A DNA stretch of 64,000 nucleotides. Source: JAVBUY01 sp031552735 (GTDB lineage: Bacteria; Bacillota; Clostridia; Christensenellales; Aristaeellaceae). The notes beneath the pieces are model-generated. The model had not been told where the DNA came from, did no database searches, and saw only the letters and a list, made by a program, of their open reading frames with translations. Location of the stretch: the NCBI GenBank assembly GCA_031552735.1, contig JAVBMF010000015.1, positions 33,127-97,126 on the forward strand. The letters are read 5' to 3'. Shown here piece after piece: positions 42,193 through 50,950 of the stretch. Made by a program: the position numbers and the translations under genes. Within the stretch, counting starts at the first letter, position 1. Every line of letters begins with the position of its first letter.

Positions 42193-42659
42193 GTGCTTTC
42201 CTCCTCTCCACCCAGCGCAATTTGCAATTGATTGCGCGCGCGCATCATGCGGGTCTTGACCGTACCGATCGGCAGGTCGAGGCTCTCGGCAATCTCCGCC
42301 ACGCTGAATCCTTCCAAATAGTGCAGCACCAGTGGCAACCGCAGCGACGCGTCCAATCGTTCCAGCGCGTCGTGCAACGGCAGATGATCCACCGTCGGTG
42401 CCGCGATGGTATCCAACAGCTGCAGCGGCGCGCGCTTGCGCTTGCGCAGCAGGTCATTGCATGTATTCACTAATATGCGCATCAGCCATGCCTTGGGCAC
42501 GCCGTCCTCGCGCAGTTGCGCCTGATGACGCCATGCGTTGAGCAGCGCGTCCTGTACCGCATCGGCGCAGTCGGCCTGGTTGTGCAGCATCGCGTAGGCG
42601 ACGTGGAACATCAATCGCTGATAGGGTGCCACATGCTGGGCAAACTGTTGACCGTCCAT
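42168..42659 (-). CDS. ECF-family RNA polymerase sigma factor
   Basis: 163 residues. Region 2 has FHVAYAMLHNQADCADAVQDALLNAW, split at the DA-VQD core; region 4 has LDASLRLPLVLHYLEGFSVAEIAESL and PIGTVKTRMMRARNQLQ, a helix-turn-helix. It would direct RNA polymerase to a small stress regulon when the partner anti-sigma factor is inactivated. AAAGGAGG RBS. Confidence 0.92.
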   Translation of the reverse strand: MDGQQFAQHVAPYQRLMFHVAYAMLHNQADCADAVQDALLNAWRHQAQLREDGVPKAWLMRILVNTCNDLLRKRKRAPLQLLDTIAAPTVDHLPLHDALERLDASLRLPLVLHYLEGFSVAEIAESLDLPIGTVKTRMMRARNQLQIALGGEEESTWQTIAMR

Positions 42660-43012
42660 CCTGTGCCTCCTTTATCCGTAATTGCCGGCATCCATATAAC
42701 CGCGCAAGTCCATGAATAGTTCACGGGCGCGCAGATAAATTCTGGCGGCACCCCTCCCTTCGTATTATACAGCGTTCTGCAACTATGAAATTTTTTTCAT
42801 CCAAATTGCGCATTATTTCATTCCAATAAAAAAAGAAAATGCACAAATGCAAGTATTGGTATGCAAATCCGGCTTGCATACGTCGATATCCCGTGCTAAT
42901 ATAGTAATATTACCTTTGGCATTATCGCTCCGGCGGGTCTGCCAATCCGATTGGAACTGGCAAGCCCTGATTTTTCGCATCCCCCATTCCCTTTCTAGGA
43001 GGTCTGTCCCGC
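42660..43012. other. AT-rich divergent intergenic region between the ECF sigma operon and opp
   Basis: 353 bp without a coding gene. It holds a minus-strand TATAAT (42764-42769) that could serve the sigma gene, a plus-strand opp promoter (42874-42902) and an 8-bp dyad (42859-42881). The rest is A/T runs with nothing else identified. Confidence 0.7.
42859..42902 (+). promoter_or_regulatory. opp operon promoter with overlapping inverted repeat
   Basis: TTGCAT (42874-42879), 17-bp spacer, TAATAT (42897-42902). The perfect inverted repeat GTATGCAA / TTGCATAC (arms 42859-42866 and 42874-42881, 7-bp spacer) covers the -35, consistent with a repressor site. The regulator is not known. Confidence 0.65.
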
Positions 43013-43939
43013 ATGAATTCCAAGTTTGCATTCTACATCGTCAAGCGGTTCGGTATGGCCATCCTCACCATCTTTCTGGTCATCACCATCACCTTCTTCA
43101 CGATGCATGCGATCCCGGCCAGCCCGTTCAGCTCCGAAAAGGCCAAGAACGACAAAACCATCGCCGCGCTGGAGGCCAAGTATGGCTTTGACAAGCCTGT
43201 GCCGGTGCAGTATGTCACCTATTTGAAGGGCATCGTCCAACTGGACTTCGGTCTGTCTACCGCGTGGGTGGGCAGCACGGTGTTCGAGCTGATTTCCAAC
43301 AGCTTCGCGTACTCGGCGCGCATCGGCTTCACCGCGGCGATCTTCGCCGTGTTGCTGGGGGTGCTATTTGGCGCGGTTGCGGCGCTTAACCGAGGTAAAT
43401 GGCTGGACAAAATTATACAGGTCGCCACGACAGCGCTGGTTTCGATGCCATCGTTCGTGATGGCCACGCTGCTGCTGCTGTTCTTCGGGCTCAGGCTTAA
43501 GTGGTTCCCCACCATGGCCACACAGCCCGGCGGTCTGGTGCTGCCGGTTGTCGCGCTCAGCCTCTACCCCATGGCGTATATCACGCGTCTGGAGCGCTCG
43601 AGCATGTTGGATGTTCTTGGTCAAGACTTCATCCGCACCGCGCGCGCCAAGGGTCTGCCCCAATGGAAAGTGATCTTCAAGCACGCGCTCAAATGCGCGT
43701 TAAGCCCCGTTATCACTTACGCCGGTCCGATGATGGCCTACATCCTCACCGGCTCGATGGTGGTCGAAAACATCTTTTCCGTGCCCGGTCTGGGCCGCCT
43801 GTTTGTCAACAGCATGCTGCGCACCGATTACATGATGATCATGGGCGTCACCATCGTGCTCGCGTTTATGATCATCCTGATGAATTTTTTGAGCGACGTG
43901 CTGTATAAAGTCATGGATCCCCGCATTGATTTGGGTTGA
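43013..43939 (+). CDS. oppB: Oligopeptide/dipeptide ABC transporter permease OppB
   Basis: 308 residues. N-terminal helix, TMHAIPASPFS, six membrane helices, the permease loop VLGQDFIRTARAKGLPQWKVIFKHALK and an MVVENIFSVPGLG segment, the OppB hallmarks. AGGAGG RBS. First gene of oppBCDFA. The substrate class (peptides or other) cannot be read from sequence. Confidence 0.95.
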   Translation: MNSKFAFYIVKRFGMAILTIFLVITITFFTMHAIPASPFSSEKAKNDKTIAALEAKYGFDKPVPVQYVTYLKGIVQLDFGLSTAWVGSTVFELISNSFAYSARIGFTAAIFAVLLGVLFGAVAALNRGKWLDKIIQVATTALVSMPSFVMATLLLLFFGLRLKWFPTMATQPGGLVLPVVALSLYPMAYITRLERSSMLDVLGQDFIRTARAKGLPQWKVIFKHALKCALSPVITYAGPMMAYILTGSMVVENIFSVPGLGRLFVNSMLRTDYMMIMGVTIVLAFMIILMNFLSDVLYKVMDPRIDLG

Positions 43940-43953
43940 TAGAGGTGACGCAC

Positions 43954-45000
43954 ATGCAAAGTAAGAACGAACCGAAAAAGAATCCGCTGTCCTTGCAGTT
44001 GAATCCCCAACTGTTCGTCCCCGCCACCGAGGCGGAAAAAGCGCAGCAAGTGACCATGCGCGAAAGCGTCTCCTTTATGAAGGACGCGTTGCGCCGTCTG
44101 GGCAAGAACAAGCTGGCGATGACGTGCCTGTTTGTCATCATCGCGATCACGCTGATCGCGTTCATCGTTCCGAATTTCTACCCGTACACCTATACGGCGC
44201 AAGACGTGGTCAGCAAGCACTTGCAGCCGTTCCAGTATTCCGAGAAGGAGCAGGCGTTGATCGCCAGCGGCGTCGATGTGTTCCCGCACATCATGGGCAC
44301 CGACTCGCTGGGGCGCGACTACGCGATCCGCGTCATCTACGGCACGCGCATCTCGCTGCTGGTGGGCATCATCGCCGCCTTCATTGTGGTCATCATCGGC
44401 ATTGTCTACGGCTCCATTTCCGGCTATCTGGGCGGAAAAGTCGATATGGTGATGATGCGCATCGTCGATATCATCTACGCGCTGCCGGATGTGCTGATTG
44501 TTATCCTGCTTACCGTCGCAATGAAAGAATGGGTGGCTACCTCCAAGAGCCAGCTCATTCTGCGAATGGGTGCGGGGATGATCAGTATCTTCATCGTATT
44601 CGGCCTGCTCTATTGGGTGGGCATGGCGCGTCAGGTGCGCGGCCAAATCCTCTCCATCAAGGAGCAGGAGTACGTGCTGGCCTCCAAGTCCATCGGCGCG
44701 TCGGCGGCGCGCATCATCCGCAAGCATATGATTCCCAACTGCGTGTCGGTCATCATCATCACCGCGGCCATGCAGATTCCCAGCGCGATTTTCACCGAAA
44801 GCTTCCTGTCGTTCTTAGGCTTGGGTGTGTCGATTCCCATGCCCTCGCTGGGCTCGCTGGCCTCCGAAGCGCGTGCCGGTCTGGTGTCTTATCCGTACCT
44901 GCTGTTCTTCCCCGCCGCTTCGATTTTCCTGATCGTGCTGTCGTTTAACCTGTTGGGCAACGGCCTGCGCGATGCATTCGACCCGAAGCTGCGCTCGTAA
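43954..45000 (+). CDS. oppC: Oligopeptide/dipeptide ABC transporter permease OppC
   Basis: About 348 residues, longer than most OppC. HIMGTDSLGRDYAIRVIYGTR is the family motif and LASKSIGASAARIIRKHMIPN the EAA loop. FTESFLSFLGLGVSIPMPSLG closes the membrane domain. Start at the ATG 6 nt after GAGGTG; the alternative TTG six codons earlier overlaps oppB. Confidence 0.94.
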   Translation: MQSKNEPKKNPLSLQLNPQLFVPATEAEKAQQVTMRESVSFMKDALRRLGKNKLAMTCLFVIIAITLIAFIVPNFYPYTYTAQDVVSKHLQPFQYSEKEQALIASGVDVFPHIMGTDSLGRDYAIRVIYGTRISLLVGIIAAFIVVIIGIVYGSISGYLGGKVDMVMMRIVDIIYALPDVLIVILLTVAMKEWVATSKSQLILRMGAGMISIFIVFGLLYWVGMARQVRGQILSIKEQEYVLASKSIGASAARIIRKHMIPNCVSVIIITAAMQIPSAIFTESFLSFLGLGVSIPMPSLGSLASEARAGLVSYPYLLFFPAASIFLIVLSFNLLGNGLRDAFDPKLRS

Positions 45001-45015
45001 AGGGAGGAAGAGAAG

Positions 45016-46062
45016 ATGGCACTATTAGAAGTTCGCAATTTGAAAACCTCGTTCTTCACCCCTTCCGGCGAAGTCAAGGCGGTGGACGACGTTTCCTTTA
45101 ATCTGGACAAGGGCAAGGTGCTGGGCATCGTGGGCGAGTCGGGCTCGGGCAAGAGCGTCACCGCCTACTCCATCCTGCAAATCCTGACGCATCCCGGCCG
45201 CATCGTCGGCGGCAGCATCCAGCTGGACGGTCAGGAACTGGTCGGCATGAGCGAAGAAGAAATGCGCAAGATTCGCGGCAACCGCATCTCCATTATCTTT
45301 CAGGACCCGATGACCAGCCTGACGCCGGTATTCACCATCGGCAACCAGCTGATGGAAGCGATCATGCTGCATACCGACCGCAACCGCGAGCAGGCTGAGG
45401 CGCGCGCCATCGAGATGCTGCAACTGGTCGGCATCAACGATCCAGAGAAGCGCATCCATCAGTATTCGTTCGAGCTGTCCGGCGGCATGCGCCAACGCGT
45501 GATGATCGCGATGGCGCTGGCGTGCGAACCGGATATCCTGATCGCCGACGAACCGACCACCGCGCTGGATGTCACCATTCAGGCGCAAATTCTGGAGCTG
45601 ATGGGCAGTCTGCAAAAACAGTTGGGCATGGCGATCATCATGATCACGCACGACTTGGGCGTCATCGCCAGCATGTGCGATGAGGTCATCGTGATGTACG
45701 CGGGCAGCGTCGCCGAGCGCGGCACCGCCGACGAAATCTTCTACAATCCGCAGCACGAGTATACCAAGGGGCTGCTGCGCTCTATCCCCAATATCGACAG
45801 CGACGACAAGGAGCGGCTGGTGCCGATCGCCGGTACGCCGATCGACCTGCTCAATATGCCCAAGGGCTGCGCGTTTGCGCCCCGCTGTGAGAGCGCCATG
45901 AAGGTCTGCCTGACCGAGCGCCCCTGCGAGGCGTGGATCAACGACCTGCACAAATCGTCGTGCTGGGCCAATGTGCGCGACGGTCAGGCGCAGGGCGTCA
46001 TCGAAACCGACGAAAGCGGTGCCATCACGCGCATCAATCTACAGAAAGCGGGTGCGAAGTGA
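45016..46062 (+). CDS. oppD: Oligopeptide ABC transporter ATP-binding protein OppD
   Basis: 348 residues. Walker [11 protein letters not shown]-loop [11 protein letters not shown], signature [15 protein letters not shown], Walker [13 protein letters not shown]-loop THDLGVIA, and the C-terminal Opp domain with [14 protein letters not shown]ys residues. Confidence 0.96.
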   Translation: MALLEVRNLKTSFFTPSGEVKAVDDVSFNLDKGKVLGIVGESGSGKSVTAYSILQILTHPGRIVGGSIQLDGQELVGMSEEEMRKIRGNRISIIFQDPMTSLTPVFTIGNQLMEAIMLHTDRNREQAEARAIEMLQLVGINDPEKRIHQYSFELSGGMRQRVMIAMALACEPDILIADEPTTALDVTIQAQILELMGSLQKQLGMAIIMITHDLGVIASMCDEVIVMYAGSVAERGTADEIFYNPQHEYTKGLLRSIPNIDSDDKERLVPIAGTPIDLLNMPKGCAFAPRCESAMKVCLTERPCEAWINDLHKSSCWANVRDGQAQGVIETDESGAITRINLQKAGAK

Positions 46063-47057
46063 TGAGCCAGAACCCTGTCGCGACGAAAAAGCCCGATTCC
46101 GGCAACCTGCTGGAAGTGCGCGGCCTCAAGCAATACTTCCCCATCAATACCGGTTTCTTCAAGACCACGCTGCTCAAAGCCGTGGACGATGTGTCCTTCT
46201 CCATCAAGCCCGGCGAAACGCTGGGTCTGGTCGGTGAGTCGGGCTGCGGCAAGACCACGGTGGGCCGCTCGCTGCTGCATCTGTATACCCCTACTGCTGG
46301 CGAGGTCTACTTCGACGGCGTCAAGATCGAGAAGGGCGACTCCCTGACCAGCTTTCGGCGGCGCGCGCAACTGGTGTTTCAGGACCCCTACTCCTCGCTC
46401 AATCCGCGCATGACCGTCGGCGATATCGTCGCCGAGCCAATCGACGTGCACAAGCTGTGCGCCAACCGAAAAGAGCGCAACGACCGCATCAACGAGCTGC
46501 TGGCGATGGTCGGTCTGTCCAGCGAGCAAGCCACCCGCTACGCGCATGAGTTCTCCGGCGGTCAGCGTCAGCGCATCGGCATCGCCCGCGCACTGGCCTC
46601 CAAGCCAGACTTCATCGTCTGCGACGAGCCGGTGTCCGCGCTGGATGTGTCGATCCAGGCGCAGGTCATCAACATGCTGGAGGACCTGCAAAAGCAGCTC
46701 GGGCTTGCGTATCTGTTCATCGCGCACGACCTGTCGGTGGTCAAGCACATCTCGCAGCGCATCGCCGTGATGTATCTGGGCAAGATGGTCGAACTGGCCG
46801 ACGCGGGCGAGCTCAATCGGCATCCCCTGCATCCCTACACCATCTCGCTGCTGTCCGCCGTGCCCATCCCGGACCCCAACAAAGCGCGCGCCGCGCAGCG
46901 CATTGTGCTCGGCGGCGATGTACCCAGCCCGCTACGCGTTCCCTCCGGCTGTCCGTTCCGCACGCGCTGCGAGCGCGCCACCGAGCAGTGCGCCCAGGAA
47001 ATGCCGGAATTTAAGGAAGTCTCCTCCGGCCATTTTGTCGCCTGTCACAACCTTTGA
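46062..47057 (+). CDS. oppF: Oligopeptide ABC transporter ATP-binding protein OppF
   Basis: 331 residues. Walker [22 protein letters not shown], signature [15 protein letters not shown], Walker [10 protein letters not shown]. Its C-terminal Opp domain has [16 protein letters not shown] at 46062 overlaps the oppD stop (TGATG). Confidence 0.96.
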   Translation: MSQNPVATKKPDSGNLLEVRGLKQYFPINTGFFKTTLLKAVDDVSFSIKPGETLGLVGESGCGKTTVGRSLLHLYTPTAGEVYFDGVKIEKGDSLTSFRRRAQLVFQDPYSSLNPRMTVGDIVAEPIDVHKLCANRKERNDRINELLAMVGLSSEQATRYAHEFSGGQRQRIGIARALASKPDFIVCDEPVSALDVSIQAQVINMLEDLQKQLGLAYLFIAHDLSVVKHISQRIAVMYLGKMVELADAGELNRHPLHPYTISLLSAVPIPDPNKARAAQRIVLGGDVPSPLRVPSGCPFRTRCERATEQCAQEMPEFKEVSSGHFVACHNL

Positions 47058-47074
47058 TACATCAAAATTTCTTA

Positions 47075-47103
47075 TTGACACATATGGGTACAAAAGGTAA
47101 ACT
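47075..47103 (+). promoter_or_regulatory. Internal promoter for oppA
   Basis: TTGACA (47075-47080), 17-bp spacer, TAAACT (47098-47103), about 75 bp before oppA. It would raise binding-protein expression relative to the transporter. Confidence 0.7.
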
Positions 47104-47178
47104 TTACTCTGTTAAAGGGTTGCAGCTCTCGCTGTGATTCATAAATGTCCAGAGCCAAAAATACGAGGGGGGTACATC

Positions 47179-48972
47179 ATGAAGAAAAAGACTTGGATCA
47201 TCGTTGCAATCATCGCGGTGCTAGTGATCGCGGCCGTCTGCGCATTCCTGCTGCAGCCGAAAAAGCCGACGGTTGACGCTAGCAATGTCGCCAACATCTA
47301 CTACGGCGGCGGCACGCCTCTGTCCATCGACCCCGCGCTGAACAGCGCCTCGGCTGGCAGCAACGTGCTGCGTCTGGCGCATGCGGGCCTGATGGGCACA
47401 CAGATGGTGGATGGCAAGCCCACCCTGTCCCCCGAGCTGGCCGAGTCCTACACTGTGTCCGAGGACGGCCTGACCTACACCTTCACCCTGCGCAAGGGCC
47501 TGAAGTGGTCTGACGGCTCCGACTTTAAAGCCAGCGATGTCGCTTTCTCTTGGCAGCGCGCCGCTGGCTCCAAGCTGGGCGCTGACTATGGCTACATGTT
47601 CGAGATCATCGAAGGCGCGCCGGACAACCTGAACGTCGTGGCCGACGATGCGGCGGGCACCGTCACGGTGAAAATCACCGCGCGCGCACCGTATTTCCTC
47701 GAGCTGTGCGGCTTCCCCACCTTCTACCCGGTTAAGGAAGCGGTTGTGGACGATCAGGGCGCCTGGGCGACCAAGCCCGAGTCCTACATCGGCATGGGCG
47801 CGTTCCGCATGACCAAGTACGCGGTGGATGACGTCATCAGCTTTGAGAAGAACCCCAACTACTGGAATGCCGCGAATGTCAAGCTGGACGGCGTGAACTG
47901 CCTGCTGTCCGAGGACAACGTCGCGATGCTGACCGGCTACGAGAACAACAGCGCGATCTTCATCGATTCGTCGATTGACCCGGCCGAATACGATCGCATC
48001 AACACCACCTACCCGAACGAGCTGGTCTTCGGCGAGTACATCGGCACCTGGTATGTGCTGTTCAACGTGCATAAGGACGTGTCTCCGGCCTCCAAGCCGC
48101 TGACCGTGCAGGAAATGTCCAAGGCCCGCTTCGCGATTGGCCAGCTGGTCAACCGTGAGGAACTGGTCAAGAACGTCACCAAGGGCGGTCAGGCTCCGGC
48201 CACCGGCTTCTTCCCGAACGGTCTGGGCGATGGCCTCAATGCCAATGTCCGTGCGACCGCGAGCTATGGCAGCTGGTACACCGGCACCAACACCCCGTCG
48301 GATAAGAACGCCAACATCACCGCCGACCAGGCCGAAGGCTTGCAGACCCTGATCGATCTGGGCTATGCCTACACCGGCACGATCGAGGGCGGCGACATCA
48401 AGTTCTCCGACTTCCCGGCGTTTGACTTCGCGTTCAACCAGTCGGGCGCCAACGCCGCCATCATCCAGTATGTGCAGGAGACCTGGAACAAGTTCGGCAT
48501 CCCCAGCTCCATCAACACCGAAGCCTGGGCCACCCTGCAGCAGAAGCTGAAGGACGGCGAAGGCGAAGCGGCTCGCATGGGCTGGATCGCAGACTTCAAC
48601 GATTGCATCAACTTCCTGACCATCTTTGCCAGCAATGGCGGCAACAACTACGTGCGTGTTGGCAAGCCCGTGGGCACCTACACCCGCGCCAGCGAAGTGA
48701 CCAAGGACGCCGGCGTGGGCCCGTATTGGGGCCTGGAAGGCAACCAGACCTGGGCGGATGCGTTCGACAAGCTGTGTGACGCGGTGGTCGCCGAGGCCGA
48801 TCCGGCCAAGCGTGCCGAGCTGTGCGCCGAAGGTGAGAAGATCCTGATGGCCACCGGCGGTGTCGCCCCGCTGTACTTCTACACCCATCCGTACCTGATC
48901 AAGCCGCAGGTCAAGGGCGTCATGTTCCTGGCTACCGGCGACGTCATCTGGAACTACGCGACCATCAAGTAA
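47179..48972 (+). CDS. oppA: Oligopeptide-type ABC transporter solute-binding protein OppA
   Basis: 597 residues. Hydrophobic N terminus (about 4-28, TWIIVAIIAVLVIAAVCAFL) acts as a signal or anchor; a canonical lipobox is not clear. SBP cluster-5 text follows: LAESYTVSEDGLTYTFTLRKGLKWSDG, split by the GLTYTF core; TKYAVDDVISFEKNPNYWN. GGGGGG RBS before the ATG. Terminator directly after. Confidence 0.93.
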   Translation: MKKKTWIIVAIIAVLVIAAVCAFLLQPKKPTVDASNVANIYYGGGTPLSIDPALNSASAGSNVLRLAHAGLMGTQMVDGKPTLSPELAESYTVSEDGLTYTFTLRKGLKWSDGSDFKASDVAFSWQRAAGSKLGADYGYMFEIIEGAPDNLNVVADDAAGTVTVKITARAPYFLELCGFPTFYPVKEAVVDDQGAWATKPESYIGMGAFRMTKYAVDDVISFEKNPNYWNAANVKLDGVNCLLSEDNVAMLTGYENNSAIFIDSSIDPAEYDRINTTYPNELVFGEYIGTWYVLFNVHKDVSPASKPLTVQEMSKARFAIGQLVNREELVKNVTKGGQAPATGFFPNGLGDGLNANVRATASYGSWYTGTNTPSDKNANITADQAEGLQTLIDLGYAYTGTIEGGDIKFSDFPAFDFAFNQSGANAAIIQYVQETWNKFGIPSSINTEAWATLQQKLKDGEGEAARMGWIADFNDCINFLTIFASNGGNNYVRVGKPVGTYTRASEVTKDAGVGPYWGLEGNQTWADAFDKLCDAVVAEADPAKRAELCAEGEKILMATGGVAPLYFYTHPYLIKPQVKGVMFLATGDVIWNYATIK

Positions 48973-48991
48973 ATCACCTCATCACGCAAAA

Positions 48992-49014
48992 GGCCGCCAG
49001 CGCAAGCTGGCGGC
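48992..49014 (+). terminator. Intrinsic terminator of the opp operon
   Basis: Stem GGCCGCCAGC / GCTGGCGGCC with a GCAA tetraloop, followed by TTCTTT on the plus strand. Confidence 0.88.
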
Positions 49015-49040
49015 CTTCTTTGATTATATTGCAGTCTAAA

Positions 49041-49162
49041 GGCGGTCCAGAAATGCCCAGATGTGGTGGAGATCGCAAGCTCGTCCGACGGAGGCGTATG
49101 GTAGAATACGCTGACGAGGCGAGCGCCGCGCCGACGCCGCAGGTGGGCGTTTATCAACCGCC
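49041..49162. repeat. Structured intergenic repeat, copy 4
   Basis: About 122 bp. Ends GGCGGTCCAGAAATGCCCA and GGCGGTTGATAAACGCCCA (read inward) are well matched. Central hairpin GCGTAT-GGTAGA-ATACGC (49094-49111), then GACGAGGCG and CCGACGCCGCAGGTGGGCG. The right end supplies the last codons and stop of the glycosyltransferase gene that begins at 50938. Confidence 0.8.
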
Positions 49163-50938
49163 GCTCGGCCTCAGCACATAGAACTCTCCAAACGTCTCCA
49201 CCTCAAACGGCTCCGTATCCACGCTGTCCATCTCCGCGCTGTGCAGGATATACACCGCCGGAACCGCCGGGTCGATCGTGTACGACGGGAAGTATACATA
49301 GCGGAACCGATCCTTGTACGGCAGCGCGCCGGGCAGCTCCTGCTCCCCGCGTACATACGACGGCGACAGATTGAGTGCCCACATGGTGTTGAGCGCGGCG
49401 GCGACATCTGGCGCGTCGTGCGGGAAAAGCCGCGTGGTCACCATCACCTGCCGGGGGTTCTCTGCCTCGATGCTGCGCAGCGCGGGCTGTATGCCCGGGA
49501 AAGCGGGCGCTGGGTTATAGCCATGCAGCTGGAAAGAGACAAGCCCCGCGACACACAGCGCAGCCAGCACCGCGCCGGAGAAGCGCACCTTGCGACTCAC
49601 ATAGTGCGCGCCAACCGCCGCGCACAATGCCAGCGGATAGAGCAGCGCCACGTAGTGCGTCGGCGTGAGCCGGGTATGCGTCAGCGCAAAGACCGCCGCT
49701 GCGATCGCCCACGCGCCCCACAGCGCCCCGCAGAGCCGCTTGCCCGCGTCCTCGGGCTTCTGGCCACCCAGTGCCCGTGCGAGCAGCCACAGCATGCCCA
49801 GCAGCGCCAGCGGCACCGAGAAGAGATACAGATATCCGAACTCCGGCAGCAGATACGCCGTCGTGTAGCCCGGGTCGTCGGGCTGCTGGAACGGAATCTG
49901 CTTCATCAGCCCATAGAACGCGGACAATAGGTCGGTGTGCAGCGTCGCCACCTGCGCGCTGCCCCGCAGGAAGGGCGCTATCTGCGGGCCGTAGTCCTCC
50001 TGGTCAGGCATGATTGCGCCGGAGCTGTAGTGCGACGTCACGTCCTTGGGCTGCTGCATCAGCCAATCGGTTTGGTGCGCATATTTGTCCACTTGTGGCA
50101 CCTGCATGCCATAGACGCTGGTCGCAGGCAGCGCGAAGGTCTGCACCACGGCGCTGACCAGCGCGGGCAATGCCAGCAGCACGAACACCGCCACCGCCGC
50201 CAGCACCGTGCGCGGGCGCGCCGCCTTGTGCCACAGCAAAGCCCCCGCCGCCAGCAGCACGAACAGCGGCACGATGTACCACGCGGCGTCGCCGGTATAC
50301 ATCGCCAGCGCCAGGATTGCCAGCGCGCCGATGACCGCGGCAGGCTTGCGCGGCCACCGCGCCAGCAGCGCGATCGCCACCACGCTCATGTACGCCAGCA
50401 TCTGCCAGGTCAGCGCCCAGCGCACACCCATCAGCTGCCACGGCGCGATGGCCAGCAGCAGCAGCGCCCAGCGCGCCGCACCGCGCGCCTCCATGCGGCG
50501 CAGCATGTCCCATATCGCCAGCATCGCCGCCACCTGCCAGATCAGCGGATGCATGCGCACCGACAGCACCGCGCTGCCGGTCAGCGCCAGCGGCAGCATC
50601 GTCAGCCACGCCAGCAGCGGGCCGTTGGCCTCCCCTGCCCAGCCCGGCATCACCGCCGGAAAGGCCAGACCCTCCAGGCTCTTGCCGGTCTGCCACAGCG
50701 AGCGTGCCTGCATCGCGGTCCACAGCTCCTCCGGCACGAGCGCGCCGCGTGCCATCACCATCTGCGCAATGCGCAGCGCCAGCCCGACCGCCACCATGCC
50801 CAGCGCGAACAGCGCGTCGCCTTCGAAGCGTCCTATGTGCGGCATTTCCCGCGCGGCGGCCTCCCGCCGCGATATCGCGGCCCACAGACAGAGCAGCGCG
50901 GTCAGCGCCAACGCGATCCAATCGAATCCTGTCAACAT
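49154..50938 (-). CDS. Polytopic membrane glycosyltransferase-like protein (GT39/PMT type)
   Basis: 594 residues with about 11 hydrophobic helices and a C-terminal extracytoplasmic domain of ~150 residues. The extracytoplasmic loop after helix 1 (VPEELWTAMQARSLWQTG) resembles the DE loop of ArnT/PMT enzymes but with Glu-Glu in place of Asp-Glu. It may glycosylate lipids or proteins. AGGAGG RBS. Same-strand neighbour of a related gene 12 bp upstream. Confidence 0.75.
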   Translation of the reverse strand: MLTGFDWIALALTALLCLWAAISRREAAAREMPHIGRFEGDALFALGMVAVGLALRIAQMVMARGALVPEELWTAMQARSLWQTGKSLEGLAFPAVMPGWAGEANGPLLAWLTMLPLALTGSAVLSVRMHPLIWQVAAMLAIWDMLRRMEARGAARWALLLLAIAPWQLMGVRWALTWQMLAYMSVVAIALLARWPRKPAAVIGALAILALAMYTGDAAWYIVPLFVLLAAGALLWHKAARPRTVLAAVAVFVLLALPALVSAVVQTFALPATSVYGMQVPQVDKYAHQTDWLMQQPKDVTSHYSSGAIMPDQEDYGPQIAPFLRGSAQVATLHTDLLSAFYGLMKQIPFQQPDDPGYTTAYLLPEFGYLYLFSVPLALLGMLWLLARALGGQKPEDAGKRLCGALWGAWAIAAAVFALTHTRLTPTHYVALLYPLALCAAVGAHYVSRKVRFSGAVLAALCVAGLVSFQLHGYNPAPAFPGIQPALRSIEAENPRQVMVTTRLFPHDAPDVAAALNTMWALNLSPSYVRGEQELPGALPYKDRFRYVYFPSYTIDPAVPAVYILHSAEMDSVDTEPFEVETFGEFYVLRPSGG

Positions 50939-50950
50939 ATCAGCGCCTCC

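Noticed and set aside
47221..48888. 555-codon open frame on the minus strand opposite oppA.
   Set aside because: It is antisense to a clear, well-conserved OppA and arises from GC-rich codon use; no ribosome site and no recognisable domain.
11286..49162. Interpretation of the structured repeats as insertion sequences or MITEs.
   Set aside because: The ends are inverted but imperfect, no transposase is encoded and no consistent target-site duplication is visible.
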